A DNA stretch of 8,591 bases from Klenkia sp. (GTDB lineage Bacteria; Actinomycetota; Actinomycetes; Mycobacteriales; Geodermatophilaceae), in the NCBI GenBank assembly GCA_025966215.1, contig JAOPVM010000076.1:1-8591 (forward strand), written 5' to 3'. Of the stretch, positions 1 to 7,284 are shown piece after piece. The translations under genes were made by a program, and so were the position numbers. Each line of letters begins with the position of its first letter. Position 1 is the stretch's first letter. The notes beneath the pieces are model-generated. The model was not told the DNA's origin. It ran no database searches and saw only the letters and a program-made list of their open reading frames with translations.

Positions 1-3000
1 CTCCGGCAGGTCCCGGGACACCGCGCCGACGGCATCGGCGAACCGGGCGGTGACGGTGCCGATCGAGGGCGCGGGCTCGGCGGCCAGCTCGGGCACCCGC
101 AGCAGCCAGCGGCTGGCCCGCTCGGCCCGCCGGGAGGCCTCGGTGCGCAGCTGCACCTGGGTGGCGGCCGGCACCCGGTTGTCCAGCGCGCGGGCGGCGT
201 CCCACAGCCGGTCCACGCCGAACACCCGGCGGGCCACGGTGTGCGCGCGGACGACGGCGACCAGCGGGGCGCCGGTCTCCTCGGCCAGCCGGAACAGCCC
301 GGTCACCCCGGCGGTGTTGACCGCGCGGTTCGTCAGCACGGTCGCGGTGATCTCCCGGCGCAGCGGGTGCGCCGCGACGGCCTCGGGGAAGCGGCGCTGC
401 AGCGCGCCCGGCACGTAGTCGGTGAGCAGGTCGGCCAGCGCGGGGTCGTCGGGCAGCGTGGAGTGCAGCACCGCGTCGTCCACCTCGAGCTTGGCGTAGG
501 CCAGCAGCACCGCGAGCTCGGGGGAGGTGAGGGCGGCGCCGTCCCGCCGTCGTTCGCTCAGGCCCCGCTCGTCGGGCAGCGCCTCGACCGCCCGGTCCAG
601 CCGGCCCGAGCGCTCCAGCGCGCGGAGGAACCGGCTGTGCGCGTCGAGCAGGCTGCGCGCGGCGCTGGACTCCCCGGCCAGGGTGGAGTTCTGGTCGTGG
701 TTGTCGGTGAGCACCTGCGCCGCGACCTCCTCGGTCATCGACGCCAGCAGCGCCGCCCGACCCTCGGGGTCCAGCCGACCGTCGTCCACCACGCGGTTGA
801 GCGCGATCTTGATGTTGACCTCGTGGTCGGAGGTGTCCACCCCGGCGGAGTTGTCGATCGCATCGGTGTTCACCCGGCCCCCGGCCAGCGCGAACTCCAC
901 CCGGCCGCGCTGGGTCAGGCCCAGGTTGCCGCCCTCGCCCACGACCCGGACGCGCAGCTCGCGACCGTCCACCCGCACCGCGTCGTTGGCCTTGTCCCCG
1001 ACGTCGAGGTGGCTCTCGGTCTCGGCCTTGACGTAGGTGCCGATGCCGCCGTTGAACAGCAGGTCCACCGGGGCCAGCAGCACGGCCCGGACCAGCTCGG
1101 CCGGGGTCAGCTGCTCGACGACGGCGTCCAGGCCCAGCGCCTCGCGCATCGGCTCGCTCACCGGCACCGACTTCGCCGTCCGCGGCCAGACGCCACCGCC
1201 CGGGCTGATCAGCGAGCGCTCGTAGTCCGCCCACGACGAGCGGGGCAGCTGGAAGAGCCGCCTCCGCTCGGCGAAGGAGGTCGCGGCATCCGGGGTGGGG
1301 TCGAGGAACACGTGCCGGTGGTCGAAGGCGGCCACCAACCGCAGCTGCTCGCTGAGCAGCATGCCGTTGCCGAAGACGTCGCCGCTCATGTCGCCGACGC
1401 CGACGACGGTGACCTCCTGGCTCTGCACGTCGATGCCCAGTTCCCGGAAGTGCCGGGCGACGGACTCCCAGGCGCCGCGGGCGGTGATGCCCATCGCCTT
1501 GTGGTCGTAGCCGACCGAGCCGCCGGAGGCGAACGCGTCGCCCAGCCAGAAGCCGCGCTCCAGGCTGATCGAGTTGGCCAGGTCGGAGAACGTCGCCGTC
1601 CCCTTGTCCGCGGCGACCACCAGGTAGGTGTCCTCGGCGTCGTGCCGCACCACCCGGTCCGGGTGCACCACGGCGCCGTCCACCAGGTCGTCGGTGAGGG
1701 TGAGCAGCGCCCCGATGAACAGCCGGTAGCAGGCCTGGCCCTCGGCCAGCACCGCCTCCCGGGAGCCGTCGGCCGGGGGCCGCAGGACGACGAACCCGCC
1801 CTTGGCCCCGGTCGGCACGATCACCGTGTTCTTCACCGTCTGCGCCTTGACCAGGCCGAGCACCTCGGTGCGCAGGTCCTCCCGCCGGTCGGACCAGCGC
1901 AGCCCGCCCCGGGCCACCGCGCCGAAGCGCAGGTGGACGCCGAGCACCCGCGGGCCGGACACCCACACCTCGCGGGCCGGCCGGGGCTCGGGCAGGTCGG
2001 GGACGGCGTGCGGGTCGAGCTTGACCGCCAGCGGGGTGCCGTCGGTGAACGCACCGTCCACGTAGGCCGTCGTCCGCGTGGTCGCCCGGACGGCGGCGAC
2101 CAGCGAGGTGAGCACCCGGTCGGCGTCGAGGGACTCGACCTCGGCGATCCGGGCGGTGAGCCGCCCGGCCAGCGCCCGTTCGTCGGCGGCCCGGTCGCCG
2201 GTGCGGTCGGGGTCGAACCGGATCGCGAACAGGTCGACCACCCCGGACACCACGTCGGGGTGCGCGGCCAGGGCCGTCTCCACGTAGCGCGAGCCGAACG
2301 GCAGCCCGCCCTGGCGCAGCCACTGCACGTAGGCCCGGACGACGGCCACCTGCTGCCAGGTCAGCCCGGCGACCAGGACGAGCGCGCCCAGCCCGTCGTC
2401 CTCGGCGTCCCCGCGCCAGACCGCGGACACCGCGTCGGTGAACCGGCGGGGGAGGGAGTCCAACGCGGGCAGCGCCCCGGTGGGGGTGCTGAGCCCGAAG
2501 TCGTAGACCCAGGCCAGCGGGGAGCCGATCCGGTCGATCTCGTAGGGCCGCTCGTCGATGACGCTGACGCCCAGGTGCTGCAGGACCGGCAGCACGTCGG
2601 ACAGCAGCAGCTTGGACCCGACCCGGAAGACGGTCAGTCGGCGCTCACCCGGCGCGGCGTCGCGCGGGGTCCACAGCCGCAGCGACAGCTCGCCCTCGGT
2701 CAGGGAGTCCAGCCGGTCGAGGTCGGCGACGGCCGTGGAGGCCGGGAAGTCCTCCTGGTAGGCCGCCGGGAACGCATCGGCGACCTGGGCGAACCGGCGT
2801 TCGGCGTCCGCGCCGTGCTCGGCGGCGAGCACGTCGGCCAGGTCGTCGGTCCAGCTGCGGGCCACCGCGGCCAGCGCGCGCTCGAGCTCGCCGGCGTCCA
2901 CCGGCGGCAGCCCGGTCGCGCCCCGCTTGCCCACCGGCACCCGGACGACGACGTGCAGCCGGGTCAGCACCGACTCCGTGCTCCGGGCGGTGTACTCGAC

Positions 3001-4437
3001 GCTGGTGCCGCCCAGGTGCTCCAGCAGCAGCTGCTGCATCGCCAGCCGCACGCTGGTCGTGTACCGGTCGCGGGGCAGGTAGACCAGCGCGGAGAAGAAC
3101 CGCCCGAGCGGGTCGCGGCGCAGGAAGAGCCGGGTCTGCCGGCGCTCGCGCAGGTGCAGCACGGCCAGCGCGACGGGCAGCAGCTCGTCCACGTCGACCT
3201 GCAGCAGCTCGTCGCGCGGGTAGGTCTCCAGGACGTCGAGCAGCTCCTTGCCGGTGTGGCTGTCGGCCTCGACCCCGGAGCGGGCCAGCACCGCGGCGGC
3301 GGTCTGCCGGACCAGCGGCACCTCGGTCACGCTCGCGGTGTACGCGCCGGTGGGGAACAGCCCGACCACCCGGTGCTGCCGGCCGTGCGTGCCCTGCGGC
3401 CCGGGCAGGGTGACCGCCACGACGTCCAGCCAGGCCGGGCGGTGCACGGTGGAGCGGACGTCGGCCTTGGTGACCACGACGCGGCGGCCCACGGCGTCGC
3501 GCGCCGCGGCGGCCACCGGGACGACGGGGGTGGACATGTCGGTGTCGCTGCGCAGCACGCCCAGGCCCGAGCCGGGGACGGCCGCCGTCGCGGGGGCGCC
3601 GTCCTCGCCGGTCACCAGGTCGACGTCCCGGGCGCCGAGGAAGACGAAGTTGCCGTCGGTCATCCAGCGGAGCAGCGCGGCGGCCTCACGGGCGTCGTCG
3701 CCGTCCTCGTCCAGGCCGTGCGCACCGTCCTCCTCGAGGAAGTGCGCCAGGTCCAGCGCACGGTCACGGAGCTTGGCGGTGTCCTCGTGCACGCCCCGCA
3801 CGTCGGCGAGCACCGTGCGCAGCCCGGCGACCAGGTCCTCGGCGGCCTCGTCGTCCACCGTGCCGGCCAGCACCACGGCCATCCAGGACTCGGCGAGGGC
3901 ACCGGTGCCGCAGCCGGCCGCGGCACCGCTGTCGCAGAAGGCGAGCAACCCGCCGGTGACGTCGCGGCGGACGACGACGACCGGGTGCACGACGTGCTCG
4001 AGCCCGACCTTCTGCCGGACCACCTCGGCGGTGACCGAGTCGACCAGGAACGGCATGTCGTCGGTGACCACCCGGAGCACCGCGGGCCCGTCGGCCGGGC
4101 GGTCCAGGGCGACGGTGGCCGACCCCTGCGGGCGCACCTCGGCCAGCCGCAGGTGGTCCAGGGCGAGGGCGACGAGCTCCGCCGGGTCGTGCCCGACCAC
4201 CTCGGCGGCCGGCTCCCCGCGGTAGTAGCGGTGCACCAGGGCCGGCACGTCGGCCACGGTCAGCCCGGCCGGCAGCGGCCCCACCTCCGCGGCGGCGAGC
4301 ACCGCAGCGCGGTCGAGGATCTGCTCCTTCTCCGCGCGGGCGGCCTCCAGCGCGGCGAGGTCGGCCGGGCGTCGGGCGCCGGGCGGCCCGCTCGTCGCAC
4401 TGTCGCTGGGGACGGCGGACGGTGCGGGGTGGGGCAT
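1..4437 (-). CDS. gdh: NAD-specific glutamate dehydrogenase, large (L-180) type, 3' end outside window
   Basis: This enzyme oxidatively deaminates L-glutamate to 2-oxoglutarate and ammonia with NAD in the cytoplasm, linking amino-acid catabolism to the TCA cycle. I translated much of the minus frame and saw 1,479 codons without a stop. The family is about 1,600 residues, so roughly 100-170 C-terminal residues are missing. The N-terminal regulatory part carries DDMPFLVDSV (residues 126-135), and a middle segment has QGGLPFGSRYVETAL (from 709). The catalytic Rossmann region carries RGGLRWSDR (843-851), PTGAKGGFVV with the family lysine (875-884), AADKGTATFSD (942-952) and GDMSGDVFGNGM (1015-1026). 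All lie in one frame, so no frameshift is visible between them. The ATG is the first possible start after an in-frame TAG at 4447-4449. In mycobacteria this enzyme class is inhibited by the FHA protein GarA; whether that holds here is unknown. A long open frame on the opposite strand is only its mirror. Confidence 0.97.
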   Translation of the reverse strand, partial: MPHPAPSAVPSDSATSGPPGARRPADLAALEAARAEKEQILDRAAVLAAAEVGPLPAGLTVADVPALVHRYYRGEPAAEVVGHDPAELVALALDHLRLAEVRPQGSATVALDRPADGPAVLRVVTDDMPFLVDSVTAEVVRQKVGLEHVVHPVVVVRRDVTGGLLAFCDSGAAAGCGTGALAESWMAVVLAGTVDDEAAEDLVAGLRTVLADVRGVHEDTAKLRDRALDLAHFLEEDGAHGLDEDGDDAREAAALLRWMTDGNFVFLGARDVDLVTGEDGAPATAAVPGSGLGVLRSDTDMSTPVVPVAAAARDAVGRRVVVTKADVRSTVHRPAWLDVVAVTLPGPQGTHGRQHRVVGLFPTGAYTASVTEVPLVRQTAAAVLARSGVEADSHTGKELLDVLETYPRDELLQVDVDELLPVALAVLHLRERRQTRLFLRRDPLGRFFSALVYLPRDRYTTSVRLAMQQLLLEHLGGTSVEYTARSTESVLTRLHVVVRVPVGKRGATGLPPVDAGELERALAAVARSWTDDLADVLAAEHGADAERRFAQVADAFPAAYQEDFPASTAVADLDRLDSLTEGELSLRLWTPRDAAPGERRLTVFRVGSKLLLSDVLPVLQHLGVSVIDERPYEIDRIGSPLAWVYDFGLSTPTGALPALDSLPRRFTDAVSAVWRGDAEDDGLGALVLVAGLTWQQVAVVRAYVQWLRQGGLPFGSRYVETALAAHPDVVSGVVDLFAIRFDPDRTGDRAADERALAGRLTARIAEVESLDADRVLTSLVAAVRATTRTTAYVDGAFTDGTPLAVKLDPHAVPDLPEPRPAREVWVSGPRVLGVHLRFGAVARGGLRWSDRREDLRTEVLGLVKAQTVKNTVIVPTGAKGGFVVLRPPADGSREAVLAEGQACYRLFIGALLTLTDDLVDGAVVHPDRVVRHDAEDTYLVVAADKGTATFSDLANSISLERGFWLGDAFASGGSVGYDHKAMGITARGAWESVARHFRELGIDVQSQEVTVVGVGDMSGDVFGNGMLLSEQLRLVAAFDHRHVFLDPTPDAATSFAERRRLFQLPRSSWADYERSLISPGGGVWPRTAKSVPVSEPMREALGLDAVVEQLTPAELVRAVLLAPVDLLFNGGIGTYVKAETESHLDVGDKANDAVRVDGRELRVRVVGEGGNLGLTQRGRVEFALAGGRVNTDAIDNSAGVDTSDHEVNIKIALNRVVDDGRLDPEGRAALLASMTEEVAAQVLTDNHDQNSTLAGESSAARSLLDAHSRFLRALERSGRLDRAVEALPDERGLSERRRDGAALTSPELAVLLAYAKLEVDDAVLHSTLPDDPALADLLTDYVPGALQRRFPEAVAAHPLRREITATVLTNRAVNTAGVTGLFRLAEETGAPLVAVVRAHTVARRVFGVDRLWDAARALDNRVPAATQVQLRTEASRRAERASRWLLRVPELAAEPAPSIGTVTARFADAVGAVSRDLPE

Positions 4438-4443
4438 GCCCCG

Positions 4444-4473
4444 ACGCTAGTGCGAGCGCGTGACGCCCGTCAC
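4444..4473 (-). promoter_or_regulatory. Putative leaderless promoter of the glutamate dehydrogenase gene, with overlapping palindrome
   Basis: On the minus strand TAGCGT (4444-4449) fits the actinobacterial -10 pattern TANNNT and lies exactly 6 nt before the ATG at 4437, so transcription would begin at or next to the start codon. Eighteen bases upstream, GTGACG (4468-4473) matches TTGACA at four positions. That -35 is one arm of a 14-bp palindrome, GTGACG-GG-CGTCAC (4460-4473), which could be an operator. There is no Shine-Dalgarno sequence. Spacing and palindrome are seen directly; promoter function is inferred. Confidence 0.5.
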
Positions 4474-4481
4474 CAGGCGCG

Positions 4482-4898
4482 TCAGGCCTTCACCTTCAGC
4501 GGGAGGATCAGCTCGGCGATCCAGCTGAACAGGGCGATGAGGAAGCCACCGACGACCGCCGTCCAGAAGCCGTCGACCTGCAGCCGGTCGGACACCGCCG
4601 CGGTGATGCCGAGCAGGGCGGCGTTCACCACCAGCAGGAAGAGCCCCAGCGTGAGCACGACGAAGGGCAGGCTGAGCAGCCGGACCACCGGCCCGACGAT
4701 CGAGTTGACCACCGCGAAGAGCAGGGCGACCCAGAGGAAGGTCCCGGTCTCCCCGAACGTGCCCTCGGGGTTGCCGACGACGGTGATGCCGGTGACCAGC
4801 TGGGTGACCACGTAGATGATCCCGGCCAGGACGACGACACGGAGCGCGAACCTCACGACGGACGACACACAGGTGATCGTGACAGAGGCCCCTTCCAT
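4482..4898 (-). CDS. Small four-TM membrane protein, phage holin family (PF04020-like)
   Basis: The predicted 138-residue protein has four hydrophobic segments at about residues 17-37, 54-70, 76-98 and 111-131. Between the first two is an ITVVGNPEG-type stretch, and NSIVGPVVRLLSLPF precedes the third. This matches the small integral membrane family labelled 'mycobacterial 4 TMS phage holin'. Despite the name, members are common chromosomal genes with no shown lytic role. The start is uncertain. The ATG at 4898 has a weak AGAAG 5 nt upstream, while an in-frame GTG at 4856 would give a 124-residue form beginning MRFALRV, closer to my memory of family starts. The open frame extends to 5225, but that part is antisense to the hydrolase and has no protein character. 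The gene ends 44 bp before the glutamate dehydrogenase, in the same orientation. Co-transcription is possible, though GDH appears to have its own promoter. Confidence 0.8.
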   Translation of the reverse strand: MEGASVTITCVSSVVRFALRVVVLAGIIYVVTQLVTGITVVGNPEGTFGETGTFLWVALLFAVVNSIVGPVVRLLSLPFVVLTLGLFLLVVNAALLGITAAVSDRLQVDGFWTAVVGGFLIALFSWIAELILPLKVKA

Positions 4899-4901
4899 CG
4901 G

Positions 4902-4936
4902 CGCTTCTACGGCTGTCTGGGCGTGGACCCTAGACA
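4902..4936. promoter_or_regulatory. Control element A in the divergent holin/hydrolase region: CGCTTCTAC, TGTCT, TAGAC
   Basis: Reading the plus strand, CGCTTCTAC (4902-4910), TGTCT (4914-4918) and TAGAC (4931-4935) occur in order. The same words in the same order and nearly the same spacing recur at 8007-8039. Within this copy TGTCTGGG (4914-4921) and CCCTAGACA (4928-4936) form an inverted repeat with one bulged base around CGTGGA, a shape typical of a dimer-bound operator. On the minus strand TAGGGT (4927-4932) could be a -10 for the membrane protein gene. Function is inferred only. Confidence 0.4.
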
Positions 4937-4968
4937 GTCCTAGAGCGACCTCGAGAGCCCGTGCGCCG

Positions 4969-4974
4969 TAGCCT
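4969..4974 (+). promoter_or_regulatory. Putative -10 hexamer for leaderless transcription of the hydrolase
   Basis: TAGCCT fits TANNNT and ends 6 nt before the GTG start at 4981. The spacing and form match the glutamate dehydrogenase promoter (TAGCGT, 6 nt). Its first three bases are an in-frame TAG stop, so translation cannot begin further upstream. There is no Shine-Dalgarno sequence in between. I see no convincing -35; the best match is GCGACC at 4945-4950. Confidence 0.5.
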
Positions 4975-4980
4975 CCCCGC

Positions 4981-5814
4981 GTGACCACGCACACCGAGGG
5001 GCACCTCTCGACCGGGCAGTTCTGGCAGTCCTGGACGCCGGAGGGTCCCGGGGCCGAGGTGACCGGGCTGGTCGTGCTCGTGCACGGGCTGCACGAGCAC
5101 GGCGGCCGGTACGCCCACGTCGCGCAGCGGCTGGCCCGGGCCGGGTACGCCACCACCGCCCCCGACCACCCGGGGCACGGCCGCTCGCCCGGGAGCCGGG
5201 GCAACATCGGCTCGATGGCCGCCACGGTGGCCGGCGTCGACGAGGTCGTCCGGCGGGCGGTGGACGCGCACCCCGGCGTCCCGGTGTTCGTCTACGGGCA
5301 CAGCATGGGCGGGCTGGTCGCCGCGCAGTACCTGACCGGCCGTCCCTCGGTCGCCGTCCGCGGCGCCGTCCTGTCCGCCGCCGCACTGGACCTCTCCACC
5401 GCCGGTGGGGTGCAGCGCGCGGTCGCCCCGGTGCTGTCCAGGCTGCTGCCCGACCTCGGCGTGCTGACCCTGGACGCGACCGCGGTCAGCCGCGACCCCG
5501 CCGTCGTCGCCGCCTACCAGGCCGACCCGTTGAACCGGATGGGCAAGGTCCGGGCCCGCACCGGCGCGGAGATGGTCGCCACCACCGCCGCGATGCCCGA
5601 CCGGCTGCGGACGCTGACCATCCCGCTGCTGGTGCTGCACGGCAGTGCCGACCGGCTGGTGCCGCCCGCGGCCAGCCGACTGCTCGTGGACCGCGCCGGC
5701 TCGACCGACGTCACGCACACCGTCTACGACGGGCTCTTCCACGAGCCGCACAACGAGCCCGAACAGGACCGCGTGCTCGACGACGTCGTGGCGTGGCTGG
5801 ACGCACACCGCTGA
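4981..5814 (+). CDS. Alpha/beta hydrolase, probable monoacylglycerol lipase (Hydrolase_4 / S33 type)
   Basis: The 277-residue protein has the layout of bacterial monoacylglycerol lipases. HGLHEHGGRY at residues 35-44 is the oxyanion-loop motif. The nucleophile elbow GHSMG is at 106-110, with Ser108. Asp224 lies in HGSADRLVPP and His254 in LFHEPHNEP, completing the triad. From memory it resembles the roughly 279-residue Mycobacterium tuberculosis Rv0183 closely, including the segment around SRDPAVVAAYQADPL (170-184). The inferred reaction is release of fatty acid and glycerol from monoacylglycerol, though related enzymes accept other esters or lysophospholipids. There is no signal peptide, so a cytoplasmic or membrane-peripheral enzyme is likely. 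The GTG start is fixed by an in-frame TAG only three codons upstream. It is divergent from the membrane protein gene and convergent with the transporter gene. Confidence 0.92.
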   Translation: MTTHTEGHLSTGQFWQSWTPEGPGAEVTGLVVLVHGLHEHGGRYAHVAQRLARAGYATTAPDHPGHGRSPGSRGNIGSMAATVAGVDEVVRRAVDAHPGVPVFVYGHSMGGLVAAQYLTGRPSVAVRGAVLSAAALDLSTAGGVQRAVAPVLSRLLPDLGVLTLDATAVSRDPAVVAAYQADPLNRMGKVRARTGAEMVATTAAMPDRLRTLTIPLLVLHGSADRLVPPAASRLLVDRAGSTDVTHTVYDGLFHEPHNEPEQDRVLDDVVAWLDAHR

Positions 5815-5815
5815 G

Positions 5816-5829
5816 CCCCCCCTCGGGGG
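5816..5829 (+). terminator. Short C5/G5 hairpin just after the hydrolase stop
   Basis: CCCCC (5816-5820) and GGGGG (5825-5829) pair around CCTC, starting one base after the TGA. An overlapping alternative pairs GGGGA (5826-5830) with TCCCC (5838-5842). There is no T-run, as is usual for intrinsic terminator candidates in very GC-rich actinomycetes, so this is a plausible but weak terminator call. Confidence 0.4.
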
Positions 5830-5835
5830 AACACC

Positions 5836-5981
5836 GGTCCCCTCGGCGTGCTTGTCTGGAGCAGGCCGGTCCGGTGCATGCCCCCGGGCCTCACCCCCGT
5901 CGCCACGAGCGACCACTCGCCGCGAGGCGGCTGTCCGGACCGGCCCTCTCTCCTGCTCCACCGCCCTCTCGTGCCGGGACC
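5836..5981. repeat. Large imperfect inverted repeat filling the convergent intergenic gap
   Basis: An 11-bp arm GGCCGGTCCGG (5864-5874) has its exact reverse complement CCGGACCGGCC at 5935-5945. Directly outside the left arm is TGGAGCA (5857-5863), whose complement TGCTCCA (5954-5960) sits 8 nt beyond the right arm, giving 18 paired bases with one 8-nt bulge. Further out GGTCCC (5836-5841) can pair with GGGACC (5976-5981). The 60-nt loop holds a hairpin, GCCGC-GAG-GCGGC (5919-5931). The gap of 5815-6034 has no convincing gene. A bidirectional terminator, a structured RNA or a decayed small element are all possible. Confidence 0.5.
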
Positions 5982-6030
5982 AGAGACCCCGACACCACCT
6001 CGCGTCGCCCGTGCACATCGGCCCGGGGGA

Positions 6031-6046
6031 CTGCTCAGCCGAGCAG
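6031..6046 (-). terminator. Hairpin spanning the stop codon of the AEC transporter gene
   Basis: CTGCTC (6031-6036) and GAGCAG (6041-6046) form a perfect 6-bp stem with the 4-base loop AGCC. The TGA stop of the transporter (6035-6037 on the minus strand) lies at the stem-loop junction. No T-run follows. It could help terminate the transporter transcript, or be chance in GC-rich sequence. Confidence 0.3.
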
Positions 6047-6952
6047 GGCCGAGACCACCAGGAGCACCGGGATCGAGCCGACGGTGCTCAGCGTGATCGA
6101 CTCCCGGGCCAGGTCGACCGCGGTCCGGTAGGTGACCGCGTAGGTGAAGATGTTCTGCGCCGCGGGCAGCGCGCAGAGCACGACGACGACGAAGAGCGTC
6201 TGTGGGCCCAGGCCGAGGGCGAGCCCGAGCAGCCAGGCCACCAGCGGCATGCCCACCAGCTTGAGGGCGACGGCGGTGAGCACCGGGGCCCGCTCGGCGC
6301 CACGGCCGGGCACCGGGCTGCCGTGCAGCGAGATGCCGTAGGCCAGCAGCACCGCGGGGACGGCGAGACCGCCCAGCAGCTGGACCGGGTCCAGCACGAC
6401 CGCGGGCAGTTCCACGTGGAACGCACTGACCAGCAGGCCCAGCGCCGAGCCGATGAGCACCGGGTTCGTCACCGGGGCCAGCAGCCGCTCCCGCAGCGTC
6501 GTCCCCGAGCCCGGGACCGCCAGGTCCAGCACCACCAGCGACGCCGGGACGAGCACGACCAGCTGGAAGAGCAGCAACGGGGCGACCGCGGTGGCATCGC
6601 CCAGCACGTAGATCGCGATCGGGATGCCCAGGTTCGCGCTGTTGACCATGCTCGCGCTGAGCGCCCCGATGGTGGTGCGCCCCAACCCCCACCGGCAGAC
6701 GACGCCCACGACGGCGAACACCGCGATCGCGGCCACCGCGGCCAACGAGGTCACCAGCAGCACGGGGGAGAACACCTCGCCCAGCTCGGCCCCGGCCAGC
6801 GTGGTGAACAGCAGCGCCGGCGTCGCGACCAGGAACGAGGCGCGGGAGAGCACCTCCTGCCCGTGCGGGCCGAGCACTCCGCGGCGACCCACCAGGTACC
6901 CGACCCCGATCACCACCCCGATGACCAGGAACCCCGCCAGCACCCCGGTCAC
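6035..6952 (-). CDS. AEC (auxin efflux carrier) family transporter
   Basis: A 305-residue integral membrane protein with about ten hydrophobic segments over its whole length and short loops. It carries hallmarks of the bacterial AEC/Mem_trans family (PF03547): NSANLGIP at residues 104-111 in one repeat half, TNPVLIGSALGLL in the middle (162-174), and ALPAAQNIFTYA at 261-272 in the second half. Members export or exchange small organic anions such as malonate, malate or other carboxylates; the substrate here cannot be told from sequence. I chose the GTG at 6952 because a clean GAGGA lies 7 nt upstream (6960-6964) and the protein then begins MTGVLAGFLVIG, directly entering the first membrane helix. 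An in-frame GTG at 6970 would add six residues and put that Shine-Dalgarno inside the gene. It is convergent with the hydrolase and divergent from the TVP38-type gene. Confidence 0.9.
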   Translation of the reverse strand: MTGVLAGFLVIGVVIGVGYLVGRRGVLGPHGQEVLSRASFLVATPALLFTTLAGAELGEVFSPVLLVTSLAAVAAIAVFAVVGVVCRWGLGRTTIGALSASMVNSANLGIPIAIYVLGDATAVAPLLLFQLVVLVPASLVVLDLAVPGSGTTLRERLLAPVTNPVLIGSALGLLVSAFHVELPAVVLDPVQLLGGLAVPAVLLAYGISLHGSPVPGRGAERAPVLTAVALKLVGMPLVAWLLGLALGLGPQTLFVVVVLCALPAAQNIFTYAVTYRTAVDLARESITLSTVGSIPVLLVVSALLG

Positions 6953-6959
6953 CGGTCCA

Positions 6960-6964
6960 TCCTC
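6960..6964 (-). promoter_or_regulatory. Ribosome binding site GAGGA that decides the transporter start
   Basis: On the minus strand GAGGA is separated by 7 nt from the GTG at 6952. It is the clearest Shine-Dalgarno sequence among the starts examined in this window, and contrasts with the apparently leaderless genes nearby. Confidence 0.65.
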
Positions 6965-7152
6965 ACCCACGACCCGTCGAGTGCACGCCCGCTCTGGTTC
7001 GACGGCGCCCTCCAGCAGACCCAGCGTGCAGTCGACGGCTCAGCCGGGCGCGGGGACGACGACCTCCGCCTCGGTGGGCCCACCGCACCCGGCCCGGTGG
7101 ACCAGTCGTCGGCGAGCCGCACCACCACGGCGCTGCTCCGGCCGATCGCTGG

Positions 7153-7184
7153 GCAGGCAGTCGGGATCGACGTGCAGGCAGTCG
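7153..7184. repeat. Two direct repeats of GCAGGCAGTCG, 21 bp apart
   Basis: GCAGGCAGTCG occurs exactly at 7153-7163 and 7174-7184. The 21-bp period is two turns of B-DNA, so both copies face the same side of the helix. This is a usual arrangement for tandem binding sites of a regulator, lying about 120-150 bp upstream of the plus-strand gene and 200-230 bp upstream of the transporter. No known box was recognised. Confidence 0.4.
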
Positions 7185-7265
7185 TCAGGACGGGTGCGGC
7201 GACCACCAGGGCACGCGACAGCCGGTGTCGTGGGTCCGGTCACCGGTATCCCACCTGCACCACCT

Positions 7266-7284
7266 GGGTCACGATCGGGTCACG
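7266..7284. promoter_or_regulatory. Tandem GGGTCACG repeat upstream of the TVP38-type gene
   Basis: GGGTCACG is present at 7266-7273 and 7277-7284, an 11-bp period. The second copy ends 18 bp before the chosen ATG at 7303, so it would overlap the core promoter. CACACT (7290-7295) is one mismatch from TANNNT and lies 7 nt before that ATG, echoing the leaderless pattern of other genes here. A regulator bound at these repeats could occlude polymerase; this is inference. Confidence 0.35.

Noticed and set aside
4438..4481. Intrinsic terminator between the 4-TM protein gene and glutamate dehydrogenase
   Set aside because: The palindrome there overlaps the inferred -35 and has no T-run, so an operator or promoter reading fits better than a terminator.
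241..4815. 1,524-codon open frame on the plus strand
   Set aside because: It is the codon-for-codon mirror of the glutamate dehydrogenase frame. It stays open because TTA, CTA and TCA codons are avoided in that gene. Its product is a GQRHDVEP-rich low-complexity string with no domain.
4482..4898. Possible prophage or lysis cassette because of the 'holin' family name
   Set aside because: No endolysin, phage structural or integrase genes are nearby, and this family is mostly chromosomal with no shown lytic function.
4899..5225. N-terminal extension of the small 4-TM membrane protein into the hydrolase gene
   Set aside because: This stretch is antisense to the hydrolase coding region and has no membrane or family character. 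The family is about 110-140 residues, matching the shorter form.
4930..6018. 362-codon minus-strand frame opposite the hydrolase and gap
   Set aside because: Antisense to a gene with a complete catalytic triad; the product is a histidine/glycine/arginine-rich shadow.
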